Notes: a model not told the origin generated them from the letters alone. A stretch of DNA of 64,000 nucleotides from Ypsolopha sequella (GCA_934047225.1 OW203986.1:18169221-18233220), one strand, 5' to 3'; shown: positions 21,427 through 33,264, numbered from the stretch's first letter. Translations and numbers: made by a program.

Positions 21427-24400
21427 TGGCAATAAATATGAAATGATAGGAAACATAAGTTTCACCATTTAATTATGTCTTAAAATATTGTATTTACTTA
21501 GGTATTTCTTTCAAGAAATAAAGAGACTTGAGTTTGGCACAAAATATGCCTAAATAACATAGAAAGCCTAGATTTAGAATTCAGGTTGATGAAATGTATT
21601 CTAGACCATAAAAGTTCATAACTGTAGTACCTATCAAACCCTTTTTAAGGTCAGTTCGTAGTAAACATTAAGTTATAAAGTAAAATCAAATAGTTTGGTA
21701 TATAAGAATCCAAAATAGAGTATAGCAGACTGACGAACCTTTTAGTCAGTATTTACTTACTTACTCCCTTGTCGAAATGACTGCATTGATACAGAGTAGA
21801 ACCTAGATGAAATATAGAATGTTTCGGATTTTCTTTTATTACTCAATTGAGTAAGTAACTAATAAACTAAATATCGTGAAAATAGTTCGGGAAATCTTTA
21901 TTCAAGAGAATAATTTCAATTCTTATAAATGTTCAATAAACTTGAAGTACATAACATGATGTATTTGTTTGCATAAATGCTTTCCCTTGTCTGGCAAAAT
22001 AAAAGCCTTAACTGATACTATACACCAAATATGGGGTAGTAAAAGTTGTTCTTCGTCAATGGAATTAAATGAATACATCTTTAGAACAAAAACAAAGTTC
22101 TATTAGTATTTTTAATACTAAATTACCTAGAGCAGATTTCTCTTTCAAAATATATTGAAATTATTCTACTGAGTGTAGTTATAAAATTGACTACATAAAT
22201 AACTGCAATACTGTTAAGGATGAAAGTCACAGTAGTTTCATATTACTAGAAAATCAATGATTTTTAAAGTAAACTTTCTTACATGAAATGAGGGTTGAAA
22301 GCCTAATTTATTGTATTCAAAAGTTTTAATATATTTGAGACTTATTATGTAAAAACCTTACTGAAACTTGGAGATTTTTAGAAAATGGGTAAAATTCCAA
22401 CCTGGTAGAAATTTGTACTTATCTGACTTGCATCAAATACAACAAAGACGATTGTATTAGAGAAGTTTATTACTGAAGCAACTTACAATTTTGACTTGAT
22501 AGAAATTCTCTATTGAATAGTAAACAGAATGACTGTACGCTGAATATGAAAGTCTAAGTTTTTTACTAGATGGTTTTGTCAAATTGACATAGCAACTTTA
22601 AGTTGAGTATTACCAGCAGTATCTAAGAAATTAATTTTAACTGTCAGTCACTATTTGAGTAGATCTGTTAAAGAGACTGAATCTTTGAATGGGACATGGT
22701 GCAACACGAGTGATTTCAATATTTGTTACTCAAGTATATAATTAGTAACATTTGGTGTATTTGTATAGATGTACTTGTTCTTTTGTCAGGCAAAATACAG
22801 CCACGAGCTAACTATACACTGAAATGGGGTAGTTTAGCTTACCAATGACATAAGAACAAATAAAATATATTTGGTACAGAAACACAAGATAGCCATAAGT
22901 TAGAAATCTGAAATCATTCTGTTGGATTATTTGTGTCGTTTGTAGTTTTGGTTACTATGATGGTAGGGACGCTCTGGATTTCTTGTTGGTTCTTTACCAG
23001 AGCTGTGTAGTCAGGGAACCAACATAGGCGCGTAAAATTAAAAATAAATAAATAAATCTTAAATTTAGAATTCAAAAAAAAAGTATACACTAAAAAAAGT
23101 CACGGGGGTATTCCACATCCAAGGGAAGGTACTTCTGAGAAGTTGCCAATATGGCTTTCTTTGAGTCTCTATTTTATTGACCAGATAATCACAGATGTGA
23201 GAATTTTACTCACTGTCCTATGGACTTATTCGAAGATTACCAGCTAAATTAGTAATTTTCGTATAGAAGTATCTATCGAGTAATAAGTTCTACAACATAC
23301 ATAAAGGTCAGCTGTTAGAATACTATTCAGCTTTGATCATCAATAAATTATTAAATTTCAAACTCAGAAATACCTCACCTCATCCATCCCCAATTACTGG
23401 TAGTGGTTATTAAAAAAAAATAATAATAATGCATTTTATTCATAACATAAACAAACAAAATATGAATGTGATGTATCATCTTAAGTAACGGGTATAGTCT
23501 AACATAGTAAATTCACATAGCCTCTTAAGAGGCTGACTGGCGCAGAATTGCTACAGAGATTTTATTCACCTTTTTATTATTTGAAACATTAATGAATTTT
23601 ACATCTAGAATTGTTTACAAAGTGCTATTTATCTCTATGACTTTCATATATTGGCTTAACTGACAAACAGTGAAATTTCTAATCTGAACATTTTACCAAT
23701 ACTTTATATTCTCTGATTTTACTATCTAAATCTACGAATTTGGTTTTAATTATTTTATGTCCAATTTACTTAGCACGTGAAAGATAAGTTATATTTTAGA
23801 ACAGGACTATTAATAAGGGTTTGTTAGCTATCTTCATCTCTGAATCGCTTCTAAAGAATTTGGGTTACTACTTAAGGCGCAACGTAAGGTTCTAATCTGA
23901 CGATCACACTCTGGCCATATATCTGTTAAAATCATTTCTATTAAGCACCAAACGTTAAACTATGTAGGTTATAAGTGGGTTGTTATTCGGGTCGATGGAG
24001 TTCAGTGAGAGACAAAGGGTAGTGTTACAGGGTTTAGTACAATACGATCAACTTTTACTATGGAGCCAACCCTCGAATCACGAAAAAAAATCAGCTGTTT
24101 CATAAAAAAGTTACATAGCTACCTGACCCGTCCATACGATCTACTTTTCGTGAAAAAAAATTGAGAAATCGAGAAAAGAAAAACAGTTGTCTCATACATT
24201 TTGGTCGAGGAGCTATGTAACTTTTTTATGAAACAGCTGATTTTTTTTTTGCGATTCGAGGGTTGGCTCCATAGTAAAAGTTGATCGTATGGACGAGTAC
24301 TATCGCCAGTTTCCGGCTTCCGCAACTTCATCTTAACACCCAGTATATTATTTTGAGAGTTCTTGTCTATATTTTAATAGCCTGGAAATTGATTTAAAAA

Positions 24401-24752
24401 CAAGCACTTTTGGGTAAAACACGAATACGCTCGCCTTAAGGCCCCTTTATACCATTCCGGTATTTAAGGAATAAATTTAACGCAGATTGTTTTGAGAAAA
24501 TCAACTTCTAGGAAAACTACACAGAACCTTTGTACCATCGGCAAAACAAAAACAAACTTAACTGCGTATTGTAAAAAAGCAGGGAATTAATAATAAAGTA
24601 CATTGTTACACAAGGGAGCAAACTTGACTACCATATTGCCAGAATCTATTTCTACTAAACTAAGGAAGGATACCGAAGTTATATTTTTGGGTTCGACTAA
24701 AGTGTTCTATGTTGTGACCCCATTGTTTACTCGTAATAATATAAAAAATATG

Positions 24753-24960
24753 TCAGTGCATTCGTCGCATTGTTCCTCCGCGAAATTTATAAATATCCGG
24801 TCTGATGTACTGTTCTATTTCTTGCGCACTTGTGACGATAGTAACATCGAATGGCTTGAAGCTCTGTTGGTGTAGAATGACTTCATTCACGTCACTCTGG
24901 CTATTTATAACCGCCACTCGATCATACCATCGTTGCATCCTTTCGCTTGCTCTTGGAAAT
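24753..24960 (-). other. Possible orphan exon, unrecognised
   Basis: After an acceptor-like 'tttccaag' (minus strand) a frame reads SERMQRWYDRVAVINSQSD and ends 'GTMRRMH'. The start resembles the N-terminus of insect short-chain dehydrogenases (MERW.GRVAVVTGAS), but the TGxxxGxG cofactor motif is not there and the rest (IVTSAQEIEQYIRPDIY) does not fit that family. It may be a decayed exon or chance. A plus-strand frame at 24603-24875 overlaps it and also has no recognisable feature. Confidence 0.2.
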
Positions 24961-25259
24961 TATAAATAAATATATTTGCAAGATAACAAACATTTTTTTT
25001 TTGACAAAGCCCGTTTGGTCACTATAATTTTTACCACGATGTGACATGTAATACACGATGTAAACAATTCGGTTCACCTATTCTTCACCCATTTAACTTC
25101 ATCATAAAATTAGGTTTCACTAACTGATCAATAACATTTCATCATCAGCCTAACAGTGCTGGACCTAGGCTTCTGTTAACATAATAATCTTAATAAACAA
25201 AAAAATAAACATAATAAATAACATATACTTACATTAAATGTATTTTATACCCAAACAAG

Positions 25260-25334
25260 ACAATTAGGCCAATGAGTCAACAAATAATCGCCTCTATTAA
25301 AAGCTAATAAAGTCTTTACGATTGGCCTAATTGT
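25260..25334. repeat. ~75-bp palindromic MITE-like repeat
   Basis: The ends 'acaattaggccaat' and 'attggcctaattgt' are inverted. The core 'taatcgcctctatta' recurs near 39790 (tataatcgcctctatg) and resembles 52455 (aatcacctctatta), so this is a small dispersed family. Confidence 0.55.
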
Positions 25335-25517
25335 GATGATCAGTTTTGGAAGCGTAAACTCAACAAATTCGAAACTTACAAAAATTCAACTTTAAAATTA
25401 ACAAAGAAATCGTCGAGGAACGTCAAAATACAACCTCATACACAGGAAGAAAGCAATCCTGATGAGGATGTTGTGTGGCAATCGATATTTGCTACGGAGC
25501 TATTAGGGTGACCAGGG

Positions 25518-25767
25518 GATCTAAAAAGGCCGACTTGAGTGAATCATAAAATGATTTGAAAGTAGGATGGAGTCAGAAATTTTTCACGCGTGCAAAAGAG
25601 ACGGCATTAGAACGGAATCATAATATTTCTGAATAGACCTAGACCTGGAGATCTAAAAAAAAAAACCGACTTGGGCGAATCATAAAATTATTTGAAAGAA
25701 GGATAGAGTCGGAGATTTTTCACGCATGCAAAAGAGACGGCATTAGACCAGAATCATAATATGATTC
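25518..25767 (+). repeat. Two ~130-bp tandem units
   Basis: Each unit starts 'gatctaaaaa' and contains 'gaatcataaaat.atttgaaag', 'tttttcacgc.tgcaaaag' and 'agacggcattaga'. The units differ at scattered positions. Non-coding. Confidence 0.75.
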
Positions 25768-25980
25768 ATCCAAAACGGCCTTTCTAGAGGACCTGACCAG
25801 ATTTCTCATTTTAAGACGCACGGCAATAAAAATACGGGATTCAAAGTTAAAATAAGGAAAAGGCAAGCTTTTTTAATTAAGAAACAACATAATTTTACTT
25901 TTTGGACAAAAAGGTGAGAAAATCAACTAATTAAATAAAACATACGCTAAAATTTTTAAAGGACTCAATAAATCATCCAT

Positions 25981-26230
25981 CTACCCATCCATCAGCCTAC
26001 TTCGTCCACTACTGGACATAAGCCTTTCTAGGACTTGGCAACTCTTGGCGGTCATCCTGGAAGAATTGCCCATACTCACACACGCTGGGCAGGCAGGTTG
26101 GTGAGCGCGGTGCCGGAACCCTCGCACCAGTGACGCCGCTGCCCGTGTTCCATAAAAGGCCCGGCTTTTAGGGATAGATATACCGCTATTCATCGGTCCC
26201 AGGCATGGTGGGCCTCCTGGTTTTTTGCCT
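25981..26230. repeat. Lepidopteran dispersed repeat containing 'cgtccactactggacataagcc'
   Basis: The opening 'cagcctacttcgtccactactggacataagcct' is a phrase I recognise from a common moth repeat family. The following ~200 bases are GC-richer than the surroundings and show no intact frame. Confidence 0.4.
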
Positions 26231-28098
26231 GTGAGCTATCCTCTTACTCTCCCCCGAATTACTTCGATGGGGTCTCCAAGTAAGATGGTGGTACTGTAGC
26301 ATTGCAAATTTTGTAGTTGCGGTTATCACAAAAAAGTTACGCGTCGTAGTTTTGCTTGATGGTAAATTGCGGTTTACCCTCTTTTCTAGACATGAAGATA
26401 ATCGCGTGTCTGCTGCAATTTCCGAGGTTTTTTCTCGTTCATTTGTCGGCCGGAGCTTGTGCTGTCAACTTGTGTTGAGTGTTTCTTCATTTTATGGCGG
26501 TTGTGCCAACAGGAGTTGTGTTTTTAATAAAATAGGTGGGTTTTGTGTTTAAATTTGGGTTATTCATTGGTGTGGAATAGTTCTATAATATTGTTTTCGT
26601 ATTTCAGGAAAATTATACATATTCTTTTGGATGATTTAAAAAAGGAATTTTTTCGTCAGGTTGGTGGGAGTTCTGACTATTGTCAGATCATGGTATGTAT
26701 TGCTTTCTTTGTATTTTGAGTCACCGGAATTTTGTTCTCATCGTTCCGTGTGGTAAAGGTTTTAATATTGTCTATTCTCTTCTAATTCCAGGGTGTTTTT
26801 CAAGTTTGAAGTTGTATTGCCTCGTTGGTGATTTATCCAGCTGGCAGAGAAATGACCGCCGCGTGGTGTACGCAGTAAGCAGTTCCTTTGTCTGCGTGAA
26901 CGAGGATCGTTGACCTTGAAGGGGGCAGCGGACGGCGTGCCATTTCCTGTGGTGATTATTGGAGAAACTCAAGTGTGTGTTGGGATTTTTATTTTTAACC
27001 ACACACAATTAAGATACCTAGGACGGCATGTTTTCAGGACACTTAGTTATGTGTCCTATTAGTTTCCAAGTGTAAAATCTTCTTCCTGTTTCACCGAATA
27101 ACCCAAACTGTAAAATTTTATGTTCCGTAATATTTTTTTTCTCTGGTAGAACTGAATGGTGTACCAGACGATTTGGTTTAAAGGTTATGTACGACATATA
27201 TGTATTGTTTGTAGGATCTACGGCTCCCCTGAGCTAGATTATTTTTGGAAATTAATTCCCTTGTTTGTTTTCAAGTTTTGTTACACTTAAAGTTTTTTTT
27301 TAATGTAATTTCACAAGTTTCCATGTAATCTACTTACCTGTGGTTAAGGCGGTAACTAACCCATCTAGTTATCACTTAAATGTTTTATTTTGTCTTGGCA
27401 ATACTAATTCCAATGTAATATTACTACCTGATGTTAAGGCGGTACCTGACACAACTATTTAAAGGTACTTAAGGTTTTAGTAATGTCTTGGCAGGATATA
27501 TGCCAAATGAAGGTCTTGGCCAAAAGCTTGTAACTAAGTATAATTTTTTCCGTAACACCTGTGGCTTGTGAAAGTAGTCTTTTGTTTTTGATAAAATTAA
27601 ATACACTTAATTGTAAAGTACCTCGAAGTTTTCTTCAGAACCTTTTACCAACTATTAGGTTACAATTAGGTCACTGTTTAATTTTATCTTGCCAGTAGCA
27701 CGACTGGTGGAAAGACCGGGTACCCGCCGGTCGTGTATATCTGACAGTACCTCCACAGTCGAGCCCGGCATCAGTTCTACCACCTGTGGTGCTCTACCAT
27801 AAATAAATAATATTTTTCTTGAGGTTTTTATGCTTTTGAATGGTTTGTAATATGTAATAAATGAAAAATGATTAGTTAGTTTCGAAATATATTTCAACCA
27901 ACTTGTGATCGTCGTCAGTCGAATAAGTAAAAAACAACTAATAAAGGACTCGAAATACTATAATAAACATGAATGAAAAGCAGTTTCAAAGGCACAATAT
28001 ACCTATACTGTCCCATATTGGTTTCGCCAAACTTAAAGGACACGGCGAAATTCATGACTGAAAAACGGGACATCACGTAAAATATGGGACATCTGCAG
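26231..28098. other. Long gene-less stretch
   Basis: No supported gene. A diverged short duplication is visible: 'acctgtggttaaggcggtaactaac' near 27340 and 'acctgatgttaaggcggtacctgac' near 27430. A GC-richer block near 27700-27790 reads YGRAPQVVELMPGSTVEV on the minus strand, possibly a retroelement relic that I cannot place. Confidence 0.4.
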
Positions 28099-28247
28099 CC
28101 GTAGCACAGTGTTTAATCGCGCGCGATGCGTCTTAGTTGAATCACAAGTGCGGAGAGCGTGATCCGATGTTTTTGCGATAAAACGTCACGCTCCTTGCAC
28201 TTGTGACTCAACTAGTGGCGTCGCGCGTGATTAAACACTATGCTACG
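28099..28247. mobile_element. ~150-bp MITE with ~60-bp inverted arms
   Basis: The left arm (gtagcacagtgtttaatcgc, then ...ttgaatcacaagtgcggag) is mirrored on the right (...gcacttgtgactcaa, then gtgattaaacactatgctac). The arms are GC-richer than the flanks. No target duplication could be fixed. From 28250 to about 29090 nothing was recognised. Confidence 0.65.
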
Positions 28248-29094
28248 CCGCCTGGTCACCCTTTACAGAGCGATAGTTTACTTTACTGTGTGTGCACTTC
28301 AATTGCCCGATGTGATATTGATAGATAGCTCACGTGATTGATTGGATTTTATGAGAAAAATTCTGTTGAAAATGATCACAGGCAGGACTGAGGTTTTCTC
28401 ACCAACATGAAAAAGAAATTGTATCTATTTCTATACTACAGTCAGGTAATTACAACATCAAAAGCACAAGACATAAGACATTTTTATTAATAATTAAGAT
28501 TACACGTGAAGAAATTAATGTTTATAAATTAATGTCACCTTGTATATTCGTTAATTGGTTTCTAGAAAATGGTTCTAAAGATTTCGATAAAATTTACATT
28601 GAAGGGGTTTTTGGGGATCAATCTAAAATAAAAGTTTCTGTGAAAAGTCGTTTTCTGCGAATTTTTGAATTTGTGTTCCTTTTTTTTTAAACTACGTACG
28701 CGTACGACAAGTGTCTCCAAAGTATTTTGATCGAGCGGAGCTCGGTCGCCTAGGCACTTAAGGGTTCATATAAGGTCAGATTAAGCACCTCATTTTGCAT
28801 CAATCAGAACTGAACTCTATGACGTTTCCTTTTAGTTTAAAATAGCGCGTGCTGTTACGACCACCACGAAACACGCGCTCACGAAACACTGTGTTTTAAT
28901 TAATAACTCGGCTTCTAGACGAAATTATTGAAATATTACAAAAATTTTGGATTAGTTATGGGTCACTTATGTTTAATACAAATTTGAAGGCTGTATAATT
29001 TAAGGAAGGCACTTTGACACTTGGAAAATATGATATTTTTAGGTAACTTCCGATTTTTTTTTCTATCGTGCAAACTTAAAGCTATTCCGTTTTT

Positions 29095-29352
29095 TAGGGT
29101 TCCGTACCCAAAGGGTAACCAACGGGACCCTATTACTAATATTCCGCTGTCACCAGGCTGTATCTCATGAACCGTGATAATTAGACAGTTGAAATTTTCA
29201 CAGATGATGTATTTCTGTTGCCGCTATAACAAAAAATACTAAAAAACAATAAAACATTATTTAAGGGGGCTTCCATACAACAGATATATTTTATTTGCCG
29301 TTTTTGGTACGGAACCCTTCATGCGCAAGTCCGACTCGCACTTGGCCGGTTT
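29095..29352 (+). repeat. Lepidopteran 'agggttccgtaccc' repeat
   Basis: It begins 'tagggttccgtacccaaagg', continues through 'ctgtatctcatgaaccgtga' and 'ttgaaattttcacagatgat', and ends 'cgactcgcacttggccggt'. The same order appears inverted at 41819-42133. Partial relatives lie at 31665-31780 and 55380-55490. It is non-coding and very common in moth genomes as far as I recall; the superfamily is not known to me. Confidence 0.75.
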
Positions 29353-29536
29353 GTTTCTAAATGTTTAGATCAGCCCTATATTTTTCTACCTATATTATTT
29401 TTATTAAACCGATTGAACAAGTTACACAATGTGCAATGGTCATTTGAAGTTGTGCAACTGATCTTATACGGACCCTTAATATTTATACAGTTCATCTGAG
29501 TGAACGAAGGGCCTCAAAGATCAATGGATCCATTTA

Positions 29537-29634
29537 CCCTGCGGTCCGAAATAGAATTACAATGGATCATAAGCCATTCACTTCATACTTTCGTAATCGA
29601 TTTTAGCGAAATAATTCTATTTCGGAACGCGGGG
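29537..29634. mobile_element. 98-bp MITE with TTA target-site duplication, copy 2
   Basis: Same ends and core as 3578-3675 (catNagccattcacttcatactttcgtaatcgattttagcga). It is flanked by TTA on both sides, the preferred target of PIF/Harbinger elements. Confidence 0.7.
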
Positions 29635-30317
29635 TTAGTTTGTCTGTCGAAAGTTTAGACTGAATCAGTGTCGAGTTTAGTGAATGTCCTACTCAGTAGG
29701 ACCTACTGGATATTTACATGTATCACAAAATGGTAATATTTAGAAATATCGAAATAATACTCACTCATCCTGAAATCTCCGAAAGTTCAGGTCTTAAAAG
29801 CTTAAAATTAGGCAGGTAGGTTCTTGAGGCGGCTCTTCACACGTCTGTCACATTCTTGTTAGATATGAATAATCACGTATATTTAAGTATAAATAAGGAA
29901 TCATATTATATTTATATATATGTAAAGAAACAGTATTTCTTTATTTTTATTTGGAACTTAAATTTTGCCGCGGTCCACGCGCCGTCGGTAAAGCAGACTT
30001 TGTCGATAAAGTGGTAATAGGTTAGATCACGCCATTTTGAGAAAAACAACAATATGGAGTCGTGTCAAGAGTGAAGTGAAATTTGTGTCAATAAAACTAT
30101 ATTAAAACAACTATTTATAATGATTAAGAAATTGACTTGTAAAAGAATAAACTTTTAATGTCGTTTCTTTGTTTACAGGTAAGTGTTATGGTATAATAAG
30201 TGTTGTTTAGTATACGATAGCATAAAACTAATTCATACAATAAAATCTTTGTTTACAGAGCAACGCATAGTTTGTTTTACTTGTCAATCATCTAAAAAAG
30301 ACGATAATCATCTTATA

Positions 30318-30572
30318 CAACGTGTAACAGAAAGGTGTAACCATATTTGAAGAGCTTATTAATTCAATGATATAGAACAACTTTTACTATGGAGTAAACC
30401 CTGAAATCTCAAAAAAAAATCTACCCTTCCATACATTCGGCCGAGCGGCATTGCATTTTTCTATGAAACAGTTTTTTTTTGAGATACTGGTTTTGTTCCA
30501 TAGTAAAAGTTATTCTAAACCATTGACTGAATAAGCTCTTCAAATATGGTTACACCTTTCTGTTACACGTTG
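30318..30572. mobile_element. 255-bp Tc1/mariner-type MITE with TA target duplication
   Basis: The ends CAACGTGTAACAGAAAGG and their mirror are next to TA on both sides. The arms are about 115 bp and contain 'caacttttactatggag', shared with the MITE that hosts the giant LTR element. From about 30600 to 31080 no feature was recognised. Confidence 0.75.
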
Positions 30573-31080
30573 TATAGCCCAGGCTAAGAATAAAGGATCT
30601 TCAATTTGTTTCTCTTTTAGAACCCTGGGCAAAAACCTGGTCTTTGGATATTTTAGATATTTCAGTTGCATACGTTTATAATCAAAGGAGGAGGTTTAGT
30701 TTTTATGTAACGCATCCTTACAACCGATACGCATACCATAGCTCAATATGCACAGTATAACATTTGCATGTTCCATATATTATTTTCGTACAAAATGTAT
30801 ATTATTAATATGATTAAAATAAATGAACTCTCTTCACATGTTTGTCCAAACGATACATGAGAGAGGGTGTTGTTGAAACATAATTTAGTCACGCCCGTCC
30901 TTCATTAACTCTCTTCAGATGGCTTTCACTTACAGAGACATTACAATTAAATTTTAGGTAAATTATTTAAACTGGACGGAAATTAAATATTATTTTGCGG
31001 GTGAATGTGGTGATGTGCTTTGAAATACGAAATATAATTGAACATTTTACCACAAAAGAAATAATAAGAGGACCTATGTA

Positions 31081-31330
31081 GTGACTAGAATAGAAAAATG
31101 AATGCTTCGGTGGTTTGGACATGTATAGAGGATGAATGAAAGTAGAGTGACGAAAGAAATTTATGGTGCGCAAGTCGAAGGTAGTGCTCATCCAGGCCGC
31201 CCTGGAAAGACATATGCTGACCTGGTCATAGACGGTCTTATATTGTGGGTACTTTTGACATTGCCAAAAGGTGTGTCAGGATCGTAGCAGATGAAAATCT
31301 GTAGTCTCTGCCTACCCATTTAGGAGACAG
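31081..31330 (+). pseudogene. LINE ORF2 C-terminal fragment
   Basis: A decayed frame reads RWFGHV, then RMNESRVTKEIYGAQVEGSA, then a GRPGKTYADLV block, followed by a frame-shifted piece with 'ggtgtgtcaggatcgtagcag'. The order 'W.GHV.RM...R..K..Y.A.V.G....GRP...Y' is the standard end of a common lepidopteran non-LTR family. The next fragment at 33505-33645 carries the following part of the same kind of protein. It ends in a (GTAT)n-like run. Confidence 0.65.
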
Positions 31331-31664
31331 TCGTGAGTATATGTATGTATGTATGTAAGAAATAATAGTCCTACGTACAAAAAATTCACCTTTCAAAAAC
31401 AGTTAAATAAAAAGCTACTTTCGCTTGCCATACGACAATAGAGTGTTTGTCTCGCACAGCGATGCAAGTCTAAAATTTTATTTAATTACGACTCTGCGCC
31501 CCTCTTTCCGTCGTGTAACTCTATCCCTTCTGATGGTGCGCCCGGGTGGGCCGCCGATGTATAGGCATTTGTAGCTTCTTGTAGCCTCGTTACGTTACTC
31601 GTTGAAAATTATACTGTTATCGATTTGAATTAATTTGATGGATTTTGACAAAAACAGTTTGTTT

Positions 31665-31780
31665 TTAGGTTTCCGTACCTCAAAATGAAAAAACGGAACT
31701 CTATAGGATCACTTTGTTGTCCGTCTGTCTGTCTGTTTGTCACGATCCTTTTGCATGGGCTCCGTATAAAATATCAATTT
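31665..31780 (+). repeat. Partial 'ttccgtacctcaaaa' lepidopteran repeat
   Basis: It shares the opening 'ttaggNttccgtacc' and the (gtct)n run of the family at 29095-29352, then goes on with 'cctaaagatgtctacagcc'. This looks like a sub-family. From 31800 to 32318 nothing else was recognised. Confidence 0.5.
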
Positions 31781-32318
31781 GAAACTGATATCTCCTAAAG
31801 ATGTCTACAGCCCCATGGTGCTGTAAAAAAAATCAGGCTTCTAACTCGACGCGAAAAAAGTTATACTGAGTTTGCTGTTTTTTGGTATTGGGTGACACTC
31901 GTAAATAACTTAATCCAGCTTCGGATTAGTCTCTAAAAATATTTCAAAAGAAAACTTCGTTGCGACTCATTAAAAGGTAAAAAGTTAAGAAAAACAAACA
32001 GCCTCAAAGTGGATGGTTTACTTTAAGCTTAATTTTAAATCTTATTGCTCAGTAATAAAGTCCAAGCATTAGGAAGCAGTGGTAACAAATCTCTTTAATT
32101 AATCTCGATTGCCCTCTGGTAATTTTCGAAAAGTAAACCAAACTTCACAAGTAGGTATCTACCCAATATCTTAATGAGATACAAATTCGAGTTACATAAT
32201 TGTTTATTCCATAGTCTTAGGATTATCCTAAGTCTATGGTTTACTCACTTCCTTGTTCATAACATTATAAGTTTATCGTTCAGTTACTAGTTTAAAACTA
32301 GAGCAAGCATGTATAATT

Positions 32319-32691
32319 TATTTTTCAATGCATGTGCTCGTAAAGGCCCACTTTTTATGCATCAAAACCGAACAAAAAGTCGATTATTTTGCCCTAGGGC
32401 TTTATTATTATTATTATTTTTAATTTGTTTACAATGGTTGGCTAACCTGCAGCCTTTCTTGTGTACCATAGATGTTATACTTTTTTTCCACTGTTTAACG
32501 GCTCTGGATACAGTCCTTTTGAGCCAATTATAATTTAAAGTTCACAAGATTATATTTATTTTCATTTCCTCACACTATGCATTGAAAAACGTAGTATGAT
32601 ACACGGGCGTAAAAGCAATAAATTACTCGGTTACGTTTAAATTGTCCTCGTAATTTATTCCTTTTCGCCCTAGTAGCATAAACTACTATTT
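32319..32691 (-). repeat. Dispersed ~385-bp repeat, copy B
   Basis: Reverse-complement partner of 3953-4338. The 74-codon frame across 32309-32533 lies in this repeat and is not a gene. Confidence 0.75.
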
Positions 32692-32945
32692 AGGTAGTGT
32701 ACGTAATATCCTTTGGTATGTAGTACTTACATAAAGGCAATCTCAGGCCATAAATTAGTAAATTCGCATGTTTATTTTTTATTTCCGTAACGCTGACAAG
32801 ACAAACTTATGATTTGGGTAAATGCCTTACCACTTTTATTTGTGATGGCAAAACAAATTATTTTTTTTTAGGCATATGGCTAGGACTCAGAGATTTTCCA
32901 ATTTTCCTGCACTAATATTATAATTACATATATAACACACCTATA

Positions 32946-33207
32946 CAAGGTGACTTTTTGATCATCGTCCAAATTCATACTGGAGGCTTGATAAGTGATC
33001 AGTATCTTGGATCAGTAACTATTTTTGTGAAATTCGTAAAATGAAATATCGGCTTCCCATATAAATTCAGTTCCAGTCCCGAGTGAATCACTATGGGGAG
33101 TCGAAATTTCATTTTACGAATTTCACCAAAATTGTAATTGATGCATGATACTGATCACATAATAAGCCACCAGTATGAATTTGGACGATGATGAAAAAGT
33201 CACCTTG
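32946..33207. mobile_element. 262-bp Tc1/mariner-type MITE with ~115-bp terminal inverted repeats
   Basis: The ends CAAGGTGACTTTTT and AAAAAGTCACCTTG are flanked by TA. The arms share 'catcgtccaaattcatactgg', 'gtgatcagtatc' and 'gaaattcgtaaaatgaaat' in inverted orientation. Confidence 0.8.
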
Positions 33208-33264
33208 TATATAAGATAATGGCTTAGACCAATTCTTAAAGTTTGAAGTAGATCACCCGACCAA

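Larger units (their letters stand above)
6583..24041 (+). mobile_element. Giant non-autonomous LTR retrotransposon (LARD-like), 17.46 kb, complete
   Basis: Two direct repeats of 4745 and 4749 bp (6583-11327 and 19293-24041) flank a 7965-bp internal region. Both repeats begin TGTGACAG and end AGTACA, that is TG...CA as in LTRs. The element is flanked by the 4-bp duplication ATAC (6579-6582 and 24042-24045). Three bases after the 5' LTR comes TGG, the hallmark start of a primer-binding site. A short purine tract (GGGGAAAG) lies just before the 3' LTR. I found only three differences between the LTRs, so insertion looks recent. No frame longer than ~80 codons exists inside and none resembles gag, protease, reverse transcriptase, RNase H or integrase. 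Long LTRs plus a long non-coding core define LARDs, known mainly from plants. A 4-bp duplication would fit mobilisation by a Gypsy-type partner, which is inference. Confidence 0.85.
19293..24041 (+). repeat. 3' LTR of the giant LARD-like element (4749 bp)
   Basis: Same sequence as 6583-11327 at an offset of 12710 bases, apart from three differences near its distal end (23610, a 4-bp expansion at about 23624-23630, and one T-to-C about 80 bases further on). It ends AGTACA and is followed by the target duplication ATAC and then the second half of the host MITE. Confidence 0.85.
6526..24343. mobile_element. Tc1/mariner-type MITE, split by the giant LTR element
   Basis: The left piece (6526-6582) and the right piece (24042-24343) are one ~355-bp MITE interrupted by the 17.46-kb element. 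The right piece ends with the reverse complement of the left: the run from tgttaagatgaagttgcgg to actcgtccatac at 6531-6582 is mirrored at 24290-24338. At the LTR-right border the MITE continues as gatcaacttttactatggag, exactly as its mirror arm predicts (gtccatacgatcaac). The ends are CAGGATG and its partner next to TA, suggesting a TA duplication. A shorter relative that shares 'caacttttactatggag' lies at 30318-30572. Confidence 0.8.

Noticed and set aside
6583..24041. Maverick/Polinton, or a plain segmental duplication, as explanation of the 4.75-kb repeats
   Set aside because: The repeats are direct, not inverted; no DNA polymerase or integrase frames were seen; and the TG...CA ends with an ATAC duplication inside a MITE arm point to LTR insertion.
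32309..32533. 74-codon frame
   Set aside because: Lies inside dispersed repeat copy B; copy A does not keep the frame.
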